From Deltaproteobacteria bacterium (lineage in GTDB: Bacteria; Myxococcota_A; Polyangia; Polyangiales; JADJMO01): 35,747 nucleotides of DNA. Both the position numbers and the translations under genes were made by a program. The first letter of the stretch is position 1. The number at the start of each line of letters is the position of its first letter. The DNA lies in contig JACPFM010000029.1 in assembly GCA_016182965.1 (NCBI GenBank), positions 1 to 35,747 of the forward strand, written 5' to 3'. The notes under the pieces were generated by a model. The model was not told the DNA's origin. It ran no database searches and worked only from the letters and a program-made list of their open reading frames with translations. Positions 16,603 through 23,510 of this stretch are shown piece after piece.

Positions 16603-17997
16603 TCAGGCGACCGCGGCGATGCTCTCCTCGACGATCGAGAGCAGCCGATCGAGATCGGGCAGCGGGATGTTCAGCGGCGGCGTGACGTACACCACGTCGC
16701 CGAGCGGGCGCAGGTAGGCGCCGCGGCGGCGCGCCTCGTCGTAGACGCGCCACCCGATCGACGCGGTGTAGCCGAGGTCGTCGGTGGTCTCGAGTGTGGG
16801 CACCGCGCTCGGCGCGCTGATTGTCGGCACCGCGCTCGGCGCGGTGACCGCCGGCACCGCGGACAGCTCGAACGCGCCGATCGCGCCGACCGCGCGGACC
16901 TCGCGCACGAGGGCAATACGGGCGCGCAGGCGCTCGCCGCACGCCACGATGCGCGCGTGGCGCTCGGCGACGCCGGCGACGATCGGCTCCTCGCGGTAGA
17001 TCGCCAGCACCTCGCGCGCGACCGCCGCGCCGAGCGGGTTGCCGCAGTACGAGTGGCCGTAGAGGAACGCGCGCGCGCGCCCGCCGTCGAAGGCCGAGAG
17101 GACGCGCTGCGAGGTGAGCGTCGCGGCCATCGGCAGGAGGCCGCCGGTGAAGCCCTTGGCGATGCACATCAGATCCGGCACGACCTCGGCGAGATCGCAG
17201 CCCCACATCGCCCCGAGCCGCCCGTAGCCGGTGAACACCTCGTCGATGATCAGGAGCACGTCGTGACGCGTGCACAGATCGCGCACCGCGCGGAGGTACG
17301 CCGGAGGGTACATGCGCATGCCCGCGGCGCCCTGCACGATCGGCTCGAGGACCACCGCGGCGATGGTCTCGTGCTCACGCTCGACGAGCTCGGCGATCGC
17401 GTCGAACGCCTCGCCCCACAGCGGCGCGCACGACACGTCTTCGCCGGCGGGAGAGGGCACGTGCACGCAGTCGAACACCACCGACGCGAACGGGCGCCGG
17501 AACACCTCGACGCCGCCGAGGCTCGTCGCGCCGATGGTCTCGCCGTGGAAGGCGCCGTCGAGCGCGACGAAGCGGGTCTTCTTCGGCGCGCCGCGCTGCG
17601 CGTGGAACTGCAGCGCCATCTTCACCGCCGCCTCGATCGCGGTGGAGCCGTCGTCGGAGTAGAAGACCTGATCGAGGCCGCGCGGCGCGACGGCGGCGAG
17701 CTCCTCGGCGAGCAGGGCGGCCGGCTCGTGCGTGATGCCGGCGAGCGCCACGTGACAGAGCCGCTCGCTCTGGCGCCGCAGCGCCTCGACCAGGCGCGGG
17801 TGGTTGTGGCCGAGGGTGCTCACCCACCACGACGCGTTGCCGTCGAGCAGGCGCTCGCCGCTCGCCAGCTCGAGCCAGGGCCCTTCGGCGCGCACGACGA
17901 CCAGCGGATCGTGGCGCGCGCGCCACTCGTCCATCGGCGTGTAGGGGTGCCACACGTGCGCGCGGTCGGCCGCGAGCACCCGCGGAAGGTCGATCAA
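16603..17997 (-). CDS. bioA: Adenosylmethionine-8-amino-7-oxononanoate aminotransferase
   Basis: BioA is a PLP enzyme that transfers the amino group of S-adenosylmethionine to KAPA, giving DAPA in biotin synthesis. The 464-residue product has DRAHVWHPYTPMDEW (11-25), DGNASWWVSTLGHNHP (52-67), YSDDGSTAIEAAVKMA, DGAFHGETIGA, IIDEVFTGYGR with Asp252 binding the pyridine nitrogen, and the Schiff-base Lys281 in CIAKGFTGG. The W-V-S-T and HPYTPM motifs separate BioA from other class III aminotransferases. Translation probably begins at TTG 17997, which overlaps the coaBC stop in TTGA; GTG at 17979 is an alternative. Residues about 379-406 are an insertion built from a 27-nt tandem repeat (APSAVPT), close to the C-terminal domain. 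No other bio gene is near. Confidence 0.93.
   Translation of the reverse strand: MIDLPRVLAADRAHVWHPYTPMDEWRARHDPLVVVRAEGPWLELASGERLLDGNASWWVSTLGHNHPRLVEALRRQSERLCHVALAGITHEPAALLAEELAAVAPRGLDQVFYSDDGSTAIEAAVKMALQFHAQRGAPKKTRFVALDGAFHGETIGATSLGGVEVFRRPFASVVFDCVHVPSPAGEDVSCAPLWGEAFDAIAELVEREHETIAAVVLEPIVQGAAGMRMYPPAYLRAVRDLCTRHDVLLIIDEVFTGYGRLGAMWGCDLAEVVPDLMCIAKGFTGGLLPMAATLTSQRVLSAFDGGRARAFLYGHSYCGNPLGAAVAREVLAIYREEPIVAGVAERHARIVACGERLRARIALVREVRAVGAIGAFELSAVPAVTAPSAVPTISAPSAVPTLETTDDLGYTASIGWRVYDEARRRGAYLRPLGDVVYVTPPLNIPLPDLDRLLSIVEESIAAVA
16796..16861 (-). repeat. 27-nt in-frame tandem repeat inside bioA
   Basis: Two near-identical 27-nt units (16796-16822 and 16823-16849) and a partial third (16850-16861) encode repeats of SAVPT-xxAP. 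They form an insertion of about 25 residues at a point where other BioA proteins have none. Such an insertion probably lies on a surface loop. Confidence 0.8.
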
Positions 17998-19247
17998 GCG
18001 AGCCTCGCCGCGATCTCGTCGAGGATGGCGTCGGCGATCGCGCGCTTGCTCGCGCGCAGCGGACGCTCGGTGCCGTCGCCGACGATGACCACCTCGTCGT
18101 CGTCGCCGCCGAACCCGTGCGCGGCGAGGTTCCCGACCACCAGATCGACCTTCTTCTCGGCGCGCTTTCGCCGCGCGTAGCCGAGGAGGTCGTCGGTCTC
18201 GACGGCGAAGCCGACGAGCACCGGGCGCGCGCGTTCGCCGCGGCGGGCGCCGACGCCGGCGAGCAGATCGGGGTTCTTCACCAGCTCGAGGGTGAGCGTG
18301 CCTTCGGCGCCCTTCTTCGTTTTGTGCGGCGAGCGCTCGCGCGGCCGCCAGTCGGAGACGGCCGCCGCCATCACCAGCGCGTCGGCGTCGGCCAGCTGAT
18401 CGCCGAGCGCGCGATCGAGGGCGGCGCCCATCTCGAGCGCGCCGCGCACGTCGACGCGTTCGACGCCTGCGGGCGTCGGGAGCGAGACCGGACCGGTGAC
18501 GAGCGTCACGCGCGCGCCGCGCGCTGCGGCCGCCGCGGCGACGGCGAAGCCCATCTTGCCCGTCGAGCGGTTGCCGAGGAAGCGCACCGGATCGAGGTCC
18601 TCGACCGTCGGGCCGGCGGACACCACGACGTGCTTGCCCGCGAGGTCGGCGCCTCGGCCGATGGCCTCGACGCCGATGGCCTGGACGCCGATGGCGCCGA
18701 TCGCCTCGACGATAGCCGCGAAGATCGCCTCCGGTTCGCTCATCCGGCCGAAGCCGACGTCGCCGTTGGCGACCTCGCCGTGCACCGGCCCGACGAGCGT
18801 GGCACGGCCGTCGGCGGCGACGATCGCCACGTTGCGACGAGTCGCGGGGTGCGCCCACATCCGCGGGTGCATCGCCGGCGCGAGGATCAGCGGCGTCCGC
18901 GCGACGAGCGCGAGCGCGGCGACGAGATCGTCGGCCCGCCCCTGGGCGAGCCGGGCGAGCAGATCGGCGGTGCACGGGACGATGGCCACCGCGTCGGCGC
19001 GGTCGGCGATCGCGACGTGCGCCTCGCCGGCGAACTTCGGATCCCACATGTCGTCGACGACGCCCTCGCCGCAGACTCCGCTGAGCGTGATCTTGCCCAC
19101 GAAGCGCGCGCCCGAGGCGGTCATCAAGGGGAGGACGCGGGCGCCCGCCTGCACGAGGAGCCGCGCGACGACCACGGCCTTGTACGCGGCGATGCCGCCC
19201 GCGACGCAGAGCGCGACGGTGCGGCCGGCGAGGGGGCGTTCCGACAT
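17994..19247 (-). CDS. coaBC: Bifunctional phosphopantothenoylcysteine decarboxylase/synthetase
   Basis: CoaBC joins cysteine to 4'-phosphopantothenate (CoaB) and decarboxylates the product (CoaC), giving 4'-phosphopantetheine for coenzyme A. The 417-residue fusion has the FMN-binding CoaC domain first: GGIAAYK (17-23), active-site His77 in AHVAIADRADA, PCTADLLARLAQGRADDL, and PAMHPRMW (124-131). In the last motif the usual Asn of PXMNXXMW is His127; I recall a His there in some actinobacterial proteins, so this is a variant rather than a lesion. CoaB follows with SAGPTVEDLDPVRFLGNRSTGKMG, AAAVSDWRP, KTKK, LVKNPDLLAGVG and LVGFAVET. The interdomain linker (about 182-197) contains a repeated AIGV(Q/E) from a 15-nt duplication. 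It is translationally coupled to bioA. Confidence 0.95.
   Translation of the reverse strand: MSERPLAGRTVALCVAGGIAAYKAVVVARLLVQAGARVLPLMTASGARFVGKITLSGVCGEGVVDDMWDPKFAGEAHVAIADRADAVAIVPCTADLLARLAQGRADDLVAALALVARTPLILAPAMHPRMWAHPATRRNVAIVAADGRATLVGPVHGEVANGDVGFGRMSEPEAIFAAIVEAIGAIGVQAIGVEAIGRGADLAGKHVVVSAGPTVEDLDPVRFLGNRSTGKMGFAVAAAAAARGARVTLVTGPVSLPTPAGVERVDVRGALEMGAALDRALGDQLADADALVMAAAVSDWRPRERSPHKTKKGAEGTLTLELVKNPDLLAGVGARRGERARPVLVGFAVETDDLLGYARRKRAEKKVDLVVGNLAAHGFGGDDDEVVIVGDGTERPLRASKRAIADAILDEIAARLA
18661..18711 (-). repeat. 15-nt in-frame tandem repeat in the coaBC linker
   Basis: Two 15-nt units differing at one base (18661-18675 and 18676-18690), then shortened relatives up to 18711, encode AIG-AIGVQ-AIGVE-AIG. 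They lie between the CoaC and CoaB domains, where length changes should be tolerated. Confidence 0.75.
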
Positions 19248-19313
19248 GGGGCCGGGAGTCTACCTCGGTCGCCCCCCGTCCGACCAAACGAGTGCGGTAC
19301 GCTGCGCACCATC

Positions 19314-20459
19314 ATGGCTTTCGACCCGCCGGTCGACATCGGCACGCTCGCTCCCCCGGTCCAACGCGTCATCGGCCCGACGGCCCCCGCCCCGCTGCGC
19401 ATGATGGCCGCGCGCGGCGCGGTGCCCGGTCTGCGCCCCGATCAGATCGCCACCGCGGTCGCGATGTTCGCGCGTGCGGACCTCCCGCACGTCGACGCCG
19501 CCGTGCGCGAGGTGGCCGAGGCGACCCTCGTCAAGCTGCCCGCCCCGATCCTGCAGGGCGCGATCAACTCGGCCGATACGCCGCCGGGCGTGCTCGACGT
19601 GCTGGCCACGCTGTACTCCGAGGACGACGTCACCCTCGAGCGCATCCTCCTCAACGCCGCCGTCGCGCTGACCACGGTCGAGCGCCTCGCCCGCGAAGGC
19701 ACCGAGCGCATCACGGAGCTCGTCGCCACCAACGAGGAGCGGCTGCTCGCGAACCCGTCGATCATCAAGAACCTGTACATGAACAAGCGGACGCGCATGT
19801 CCACCGCGGACCGCGTCCTCGACCTCGCCGTACGCAACGGCAAGCAGCTGGAGATCCCCGCCTATCGCGAGGCCACCGAGGCGATCGTCGACGAGCTGAT
19901 CGCCGCCCCCGACGCCGAGCCGACGCCCGACGATCTGCTGTTCGCCGAGGCGCAGGCCGAGGCCGAGCGCCTGGAGGCCGAGGGCGCGGCCACCGAGCTG
20001 GTCAAGGAGGACGACGAAGGCAAGGAGATCGTCGCGGAGAAGGCGAAGTCCCTCGAGCAGCGGATCCGCGAGATGACCGTGTCGCAGAAGATCCGCACCG
20101 CCATGCTGGGGACCGCGGCGACCCGCACCATCCTCGTGCGCGACAAGAACAGGCTCGTCTCGGCCGCCGTGGTGCGCAGCCCGCTCTTGCAGGAGAACGA
20201 GGCCGCGGCGTTCGCCGCGAGCCGCGGCGTCAGCGACGAGGTGCTGCGGCTCATCGCGCAGAACGGCGAGCTCGTGAAGTCGCACCAGATCAAGTTCAAC
20301 CTGGTCTCCAACCCCAAGACCCCGATCGCCATCGCGCTCCGTCTGCTCGGTCATCTGCGCTCCGACGAGCTGAAGAAGCTCGCCAAGTCGAAGAACGTCT
20401 CCTCGCAGATCTCCAAGCTCGCCAAGCAGGAGCTCGACAAGAAGAAACCGGGGACGTGA
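19314..20459 (+). CDS. Conserved hypothetical helical protein
   Basis: The protein has 381 residues with no signal peptide or membrane helix; I recognise it only as a conserved hypothetical of deltaproteobacteria and myxobacteria. It is almost wholly helical. Two halves look alike in style. Around 120-165 is LLANPSIIKNLYMNKRTRMSTADRVLDLAVRNG. Around 265-365 is a block of short helical repeats, including TVSQKIRTAMLGTAATRTIL, RDKNRLVSAAVVRSPLLQE, SRGVSDEVLRLIAQNGELVK and LVSNPKTPIAIALRLLGHL, ending in a basic tail (SKNVSSQISKLAKQELDKKK). The N-P-K-T-P-x-x-x-A-L-R motif is the strongest conserved feature. This pattern resembles HEAT-like solenoids. A charged Glu-rich linker separates the halves. 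The ATG overlaps no gene; the stop overlaps the start of the AI-2E permease (TGATG), so the two are likely made together. Confidence 0.75.
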   Translation: MAFDPPVDIGTLAPPVQRVIGPTAPAPLRMMAARGAVPGLRPDQIATAVAMFARADLPHVDAAVREVAEATLVKLPAPILQGAINSADTPPGVLDVLATLYSEDDVTLERILLNAAVALTTVERLAREGTERITELVATNEERLLANPSIIKNLYMNKRTRMSTADRVLDLAVRNGKQLEIPAYREATEAIVDELIAAPDAEPTPDDLLFAEAQAEAERLEAEGAATELVKEDDEGKEIVAEKAKSLEQRIREMTVSQKIRTAMLGTAATRTILVRDKNRLVSAAVVRSPLLQENEAAAFAASRGVSDEVLRLIAQNGELVKSHQIKFNLVSNPKTPIAIALRLLGHLRSDELKKLAKSKNVSSQISKLAKQELDKKKPGT

Positions 20460-21589
20460 TGCAGGAGTCGAGCTCGAAGATCACGACGCCGGCCACGCCG
20501 TCGCTCCCGCCGGAGCCCGAGGTCCCCTCGATCGCCATCCGGCCGGGCAAGTGGTGGTGGCCGGTGCTCGCCACCATCGTCGCGGTGTGGATCGCCTATC
20601 AGCTGCGCAACGTCCTCACGCCGTTCCTGCTCGCGTTCCTCGTCGCCTACGCGCTCGATCCCCTCGTCGATCTGCTCGAGCGGGTCCGGGTCCCGCGGCC
20701 GCTCGGCGCGATGGTGGTGTTCGGCGGCCTCACCTGCCTGATGGTGCTCGGTCTGCTCTACGGCATCGGGTACTTCCGCGACGAGTTCGTCGAGGCCGGC
20801 AAGCAGCTCCCGACCCAGCTCGAGGCGCTCGCGAAGAAGCTCGAGCCCTGGCTGTGGCAGCAGTTCCGCTTCCGGCTGCCGCACAACATGAAGGAGCTGT
20901 TCGCGCGATACGGCGCGAACATCCGCGAGCACCTCCCCGACGCGGCGCGCTGGGCGTCGACGGTCCTCTTCGGCACGCTGTCGTATGCGTTCGTCGCGCT
21001 CTCGCTGCTGATCGTGCCGGTGTTCGCGTTCTACCTGCTGATCGACTTCGATCGCATCGTCGAGCGCGCGGGCAAGCTCGTCCCGCGGCGCTGGCGCGGC
21101 CCGCTGTTCGAGACGTTCCGCGAGATCGACGTGATGGTCTCGGGCTACGTGCGCGGCCAGGTGCTCGCGATCGTCATCCTGAGCGCGCTCTACGCCGCCG
21201 GCCTGTCGATCGTGGGCCTGCGCCTCGCCATCCCCATCGGCGTGCTCACCGGCTGCCTCGCGTTCGTGCCGTACCTCGGGTTCACCCTGGGCCTCGCGCT
21301 CGCGGTGTCGATGGCGCTGCTCGACTGGCACAGCGGCGCGTTCGTGCTGCAGGTGATGGCGGTCATGCTCGGCGTGCAGGTGCTCGACGGCCTGTTCATC
21401 ACGCCGCGCGTCGTCGGCCGCAGCGTCGGCCTCGGCCCGGTCGAGGTCCTCCTCGCGATGGCCGCGGCCGGCACGCTCTTCGGCTTCATCGGCGTGCTGC
21501 TCGCGGTGCCCATCGGCGCCACGGCGAAGATCGTCATCCGCCGGCTGGTCGAGGCGTATCGGCACAGCGAGTTCTTCCGCCGCGCGTAG
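20459..21589 (+). CDS. AI-2E family (PerM/YdiK-like) permease
   Basis: This polytopic inner-membrane protein has 376 residues. The start ATG at 20459 shares its A with the upstream TGA (TGATG), implying coupling. After a polar N-terminus come hydrophobic segments: WWWPVLATIVAVWIAYQL, LTPFLLAFLVAYALDPLVDLL (the family motif PFLxAfxiAYxLdPlVd), AMVVFGGLTCLMVLGLLYGIG, a soluble region about 105-170, then ALSLLIVPVFAFYLLIDFD (the PxxxFYLLxDxd motif), SGYVRGQVLAIVILSALYAAGL, LTGCLAFVPYLGFTLGLALAV (the fvPYlG motif), VLDGLFITPRVVGRSVGLGP, and a final helix. The length is normal. Members export varied substrates (sodium/proton exchange or signalling molecules have been claimed); the substrate here is unknown. 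The stop TAG runs directly into the heptad array. Confidence 0.9.
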   Translation: MQESSSKITTPATPSLPPEPEVPSIAIRPGKWWWPVLATIVAVWIAYQLRNVLTPFLLAFLVAYALDPLVDLLERVRVPRPLGAMVVFGGLTCLMVLGLLYGIGYFRDEFVEAGKQLPTQLEALAKKLEPWLWQQFRFRLPHNMKELFARYGANIREHLPDAARWASTVLFGTLSYAFVALSLLIVPVFAFYLLIDFDRIVERAGKLVPRRWRGPLFETFREIDVMVSGYVRGQVLAIVILSALYAAGLSIVGLRLAIPIGVLTGCLAFVPYLGFTLGLALAVSMALLDWHSGAFVLQVMAVMLGVQVLDGLFITPRVVGRSVGLGPVEVLLAMAAAGTLFGFIGVLLAVPIGATAKIVIRRLVEAYRHSEFFRRA

Positions 21590-21592
21590 TCG

Positions 21593-21871
21593 TCAGTCGT
21601 CAGTCGTCAGTCGTCAGTCGTCAGACTCGACTTTCGGCCATTCGCAGCCACAGCGCCGCGCCAGGCCGTGGCGGGCGGGGTCAAAGATCGAACGTCGAAG
21701 GTCGAAAGGTCGATGCAGAAAGACATGCTCCGTTCGACCTTCGACCTTTGACCTTCGACCCACGAAGCCGATGCTGGCAAACTCCATCGGCCGAAAACAG
21801 CGAAAGTCGAGTCTGAGCCGAAACAGAAGCCGTGCCGCACGGGCTGACGACTGACGACTGACGACTGACGA
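21593..21871. repeat. Nested double inverted heptad element, site E
   Basis: The outer left arm is four exact TCAGTCG units and TCAG (21593-21624), right after a TAG stop that itself looks like part of a unit (TAGTCG). A 15-bp arm CAGACTCGACTTTCG (21622-21636) is matched perfectly by CGAAAGTCGAGTCTG (21801-21815). The inner left arm is GGTCGAA-type (21679-21713), and the inner right arm is TTCGACC-type (21732-21760) around an 18-bp loop. The outer right arm is four exact CTGACGA units (21844-21871). It shares its architecture with element D but not the unique spacer sequences. It occupies most of the 334-bp gap between convergent genes; I see no coding sequence in it. Confidence 0.92.
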
Positions 21872-21923
21872 CCCAGTCCACGCGAGCAACGACCTCGTCG
21901 AAGCCCGCAGGCGCAGCGACTTT

Positions 21924-22412
21924 TCAGAACTTCGCCGCGAACGAGAGCATCGCGAACTTCTCGTTCGTCTCGCGCAGCCGACGCGTGAGCATGCGGACGA
22001 CGTTCCACAGCACCTCGTAGGCGAGGTCCTTGTGGACGAAGAGGAGATCCTCGAACGCGTCGCGGTGGATCGCGAGCAGGCGGCAGCGCTCGTGGACGCG
22101 CGCGTCGGCCGAGCGGACGGAGTCGTCGAGCAGGGCCATCTCGCCGAAGACGTCGCCGGGACCGACGATGGCGAGCGCCTCCTCGCCCATGCCCTGCACC
22201 TCGCGCGTGATGCGCACGCGTCCTTCGAGGATGACGTAGAGCTTCTCGCCGACGTCGCCGTGCTTGAAGATGACGGTGCCCTGCGAGTGGGTCTCCTCGA
22301 CGGCGACCTGCGAGACGAGGCGCAAGGCCTCGGGCCGAAGCCCGGCGAAGAGGTGGATCTTCGCGATCTGCTCCTCTTTCGAGGCGGCGTCTGCGGGCAC
22401 CGCGGCGGCCAT
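21924..22412 (-). CDS. Single-domain cyclic nucleotide-binding protein
   Basis: The protein has 162 residues and consists of one cNMP-binding beta roll (about 15-135) plus a C-terminal helix. The phosphate-binding cassette GDVFGEMALLDDSVRSADARV keeps the Gly-Glu pair and the Arg-Ser of the consensus, so nucleotide binding is plausible. FKHGDVGEKLYVILEGRVRI matches the conserved strand with its Gly turns. There is no helix-turn-helix, membrane segment or kinase domain, so it is not a Crp-type transcription factor; such stand-alone modules are usually regulatory subunits. The C-terminal helix (VVRMLTRRLRETNEKFAML) could mediate pairing. The gene follows trxB by 14 nt on the same strand and is probably in its operon. 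It converges on the repeat element E. Confidence 0.85.
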   Translation of the reverse strand: MAAAVPADAASKEEQIAKIHLFAGLRPEALRLVSQVAVEETHSQGTVIFKHGDVGEKLYVILEGRVRITREVQGMGEEALAIVGPGDVFGEMALLDDSVRSADARVHERCRLLAIHRDAFEDLLFVHKDLAYEVLWNVVRMLTRRLRETNEKFAMLSFAAKF

Positions 22413-22426
22413 GGCGGCCTAGACTA

Positions 22427-23374
22427 TCAGTGCGCGCCGCTCGCTGCGAGCCAGCGCTCGACCTCGAGCGCCGCCATGCAGCCGGTGCCCGCGGCCGTCA
22501 CCGCCTGCCGATAGACGACATCCTGCACGTCGCCGGCGGCGAAGACCCCCTCGAGGCTCGTTTGCGTCGTGCCCGGCCGGGTCTTGATGTAGCCGTTGTC
22601 GTGCAGCTCGAGGACGCCCCGGAAGAGCTGCGTGTTCGGGTCGTGACCGATGGCGACGAACACCGCGCCGGTGGGGATCTCGGTCTTCTCGCCGGTCCTC
22701 AAGTTCTTGATCACGGCGCTGGTGACGCGGCCGGCGGAGGCGTCCTTGATCTCGTCGATCGCCGAGTCCCACACCACCTTGATCTTCGGGTTGGCGAAGA
22801 CGCGGTCCTGCATGATCTTCGACGCGCGGAACTCGTGGCGGCGATGCACGAGGGTGACCGACTTGCACATGCCGGTGAGGTAGTTCGCCTCCTCCATGGC
22901 GGTGTCGCCGCCGCCGACGACGATCACGTCTTCGTTCTTGAAGAACGCGCCGTCGCACACCGCGCACGCCGACACGCCGCGACCCATCAGGGACTTCTCG
23001 CTCGGGATGTCGAGCCAGCGCGCGGACGCGCCGGTGGAGATGATGATCGCGTCGGCGGTGTAGAGATCGTCCTCGACGAACACCTTGAACGGTCGCTGCG
23101 AGAAGTCGACGGCGGTGACGTCTGCGGTCACCAGCGCGGTGCCGAACCGCTCGGCCTGCGCGCGGAACTCCTTCATCAGCTCGGGGCCGGTGATGCCCTT
23201 CGGGAAGCCGGGGTAGTTCTCGACGTCGTTGGTGATCATGAGCTGACCGCCCGCCGACCAGCCCTCGATGCACAGCGGCTGCAGGTTCGCGCGCGCGGCG
23301 TAGATCGCCGCGGTGAGCCCCGCCGGGCCGGAGCCGATGATCACGACTTTGTGGTGTGCCTTGGGGGCGCTCAT
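22427..23374 (-). CDS. trxB: Thioredoxin-disulfide reductase
   Basis: TrxB passes electrons from NADPH through FAD to thioredoxin. The 315-residue protein has GSGPAG (14-19) for FAD, ENYPGFP, TGASARWLDIPSE, the redox pair CAVC (Cys137, Cys140) followed by DGAFF, GGGDTAMEEA (154-163) and HRRHEFRAS for NADPH, and the closing FAD motif GVFAAGDVQDVVYRQAVTAAGTG. The length and domain order are those of low-molecular-weight bacterial TrxB. The ATG at 23374 is preceded by GGAG; an in-frame ATG further upstream (23440) adds only unrelated residues. It is divergent from miaA and probably cotranscribed with the cNMP-binding gene downstream. Confidence 0.96.
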   Translation of the reverse strand: MSAPKAHHKVVIIGSGPAGLTAAIYAARANLQPLCIEGWSAGGQLMITNDVENYPGFPKGITGPELMKEFRAQAERFGTALVTADVTAVDFSQRPFKVFVEDDLYTADAIIISTGASARWLDIPSEKSLMGRGVSACAVCDGAFFKNEDVIVVGGGDTAMEEANYLTGMCKSVTLVHRRHEFRASKIMQDRVFANPKIKVVWDSAIDEIKDASAGRVTSAVIKNLRTGEKTEIPTGAVFVAIGHDPNTQLFRGVLELHDNGYIKTRPGTTQTSLEGVFAAGDVQDVVYRQAVTAAGTGCMAALEVERWLAASGAH

Positions 23375-23498
23375 GGTGCGTTCTCCGTAGCGTGCCTGTT
23401 CGGCCGCGGGAAGCGTGCTAGAGGGATGCGCGCGGCCCATGCCAGGTCACGGCGACCCCGACGCGCGTCCACCCGGGATTCCGAGCCAGAACGAGGCC

Positions 23499-23505
23499 GG
23501 AAGGA
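23499..23505 (+). promoter_or_regulatory. miaA: Shine-Dalgarno deciding the miaA start
   Basis: GGAAGGA lies 5 nt before TTG 23511. The earlier in-frame candidates GTG 23415 and ATG 23439 have no comparable site, so the TTG is favoured despite being the rarest start codon. Confidence 0.6.
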
Positions 23506-23510
23506 TTCGA

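Noticed and set aside
16547..17275. Coding frames running through the heptad arrays (Ser-Val-Val-Ser-Arg-Gln repeats)
   Set aside because: They are translations of CTGACGA-type repeats joined to antisense or out-of-frame bioA sequence; no start, ribosome site or domain supports them.
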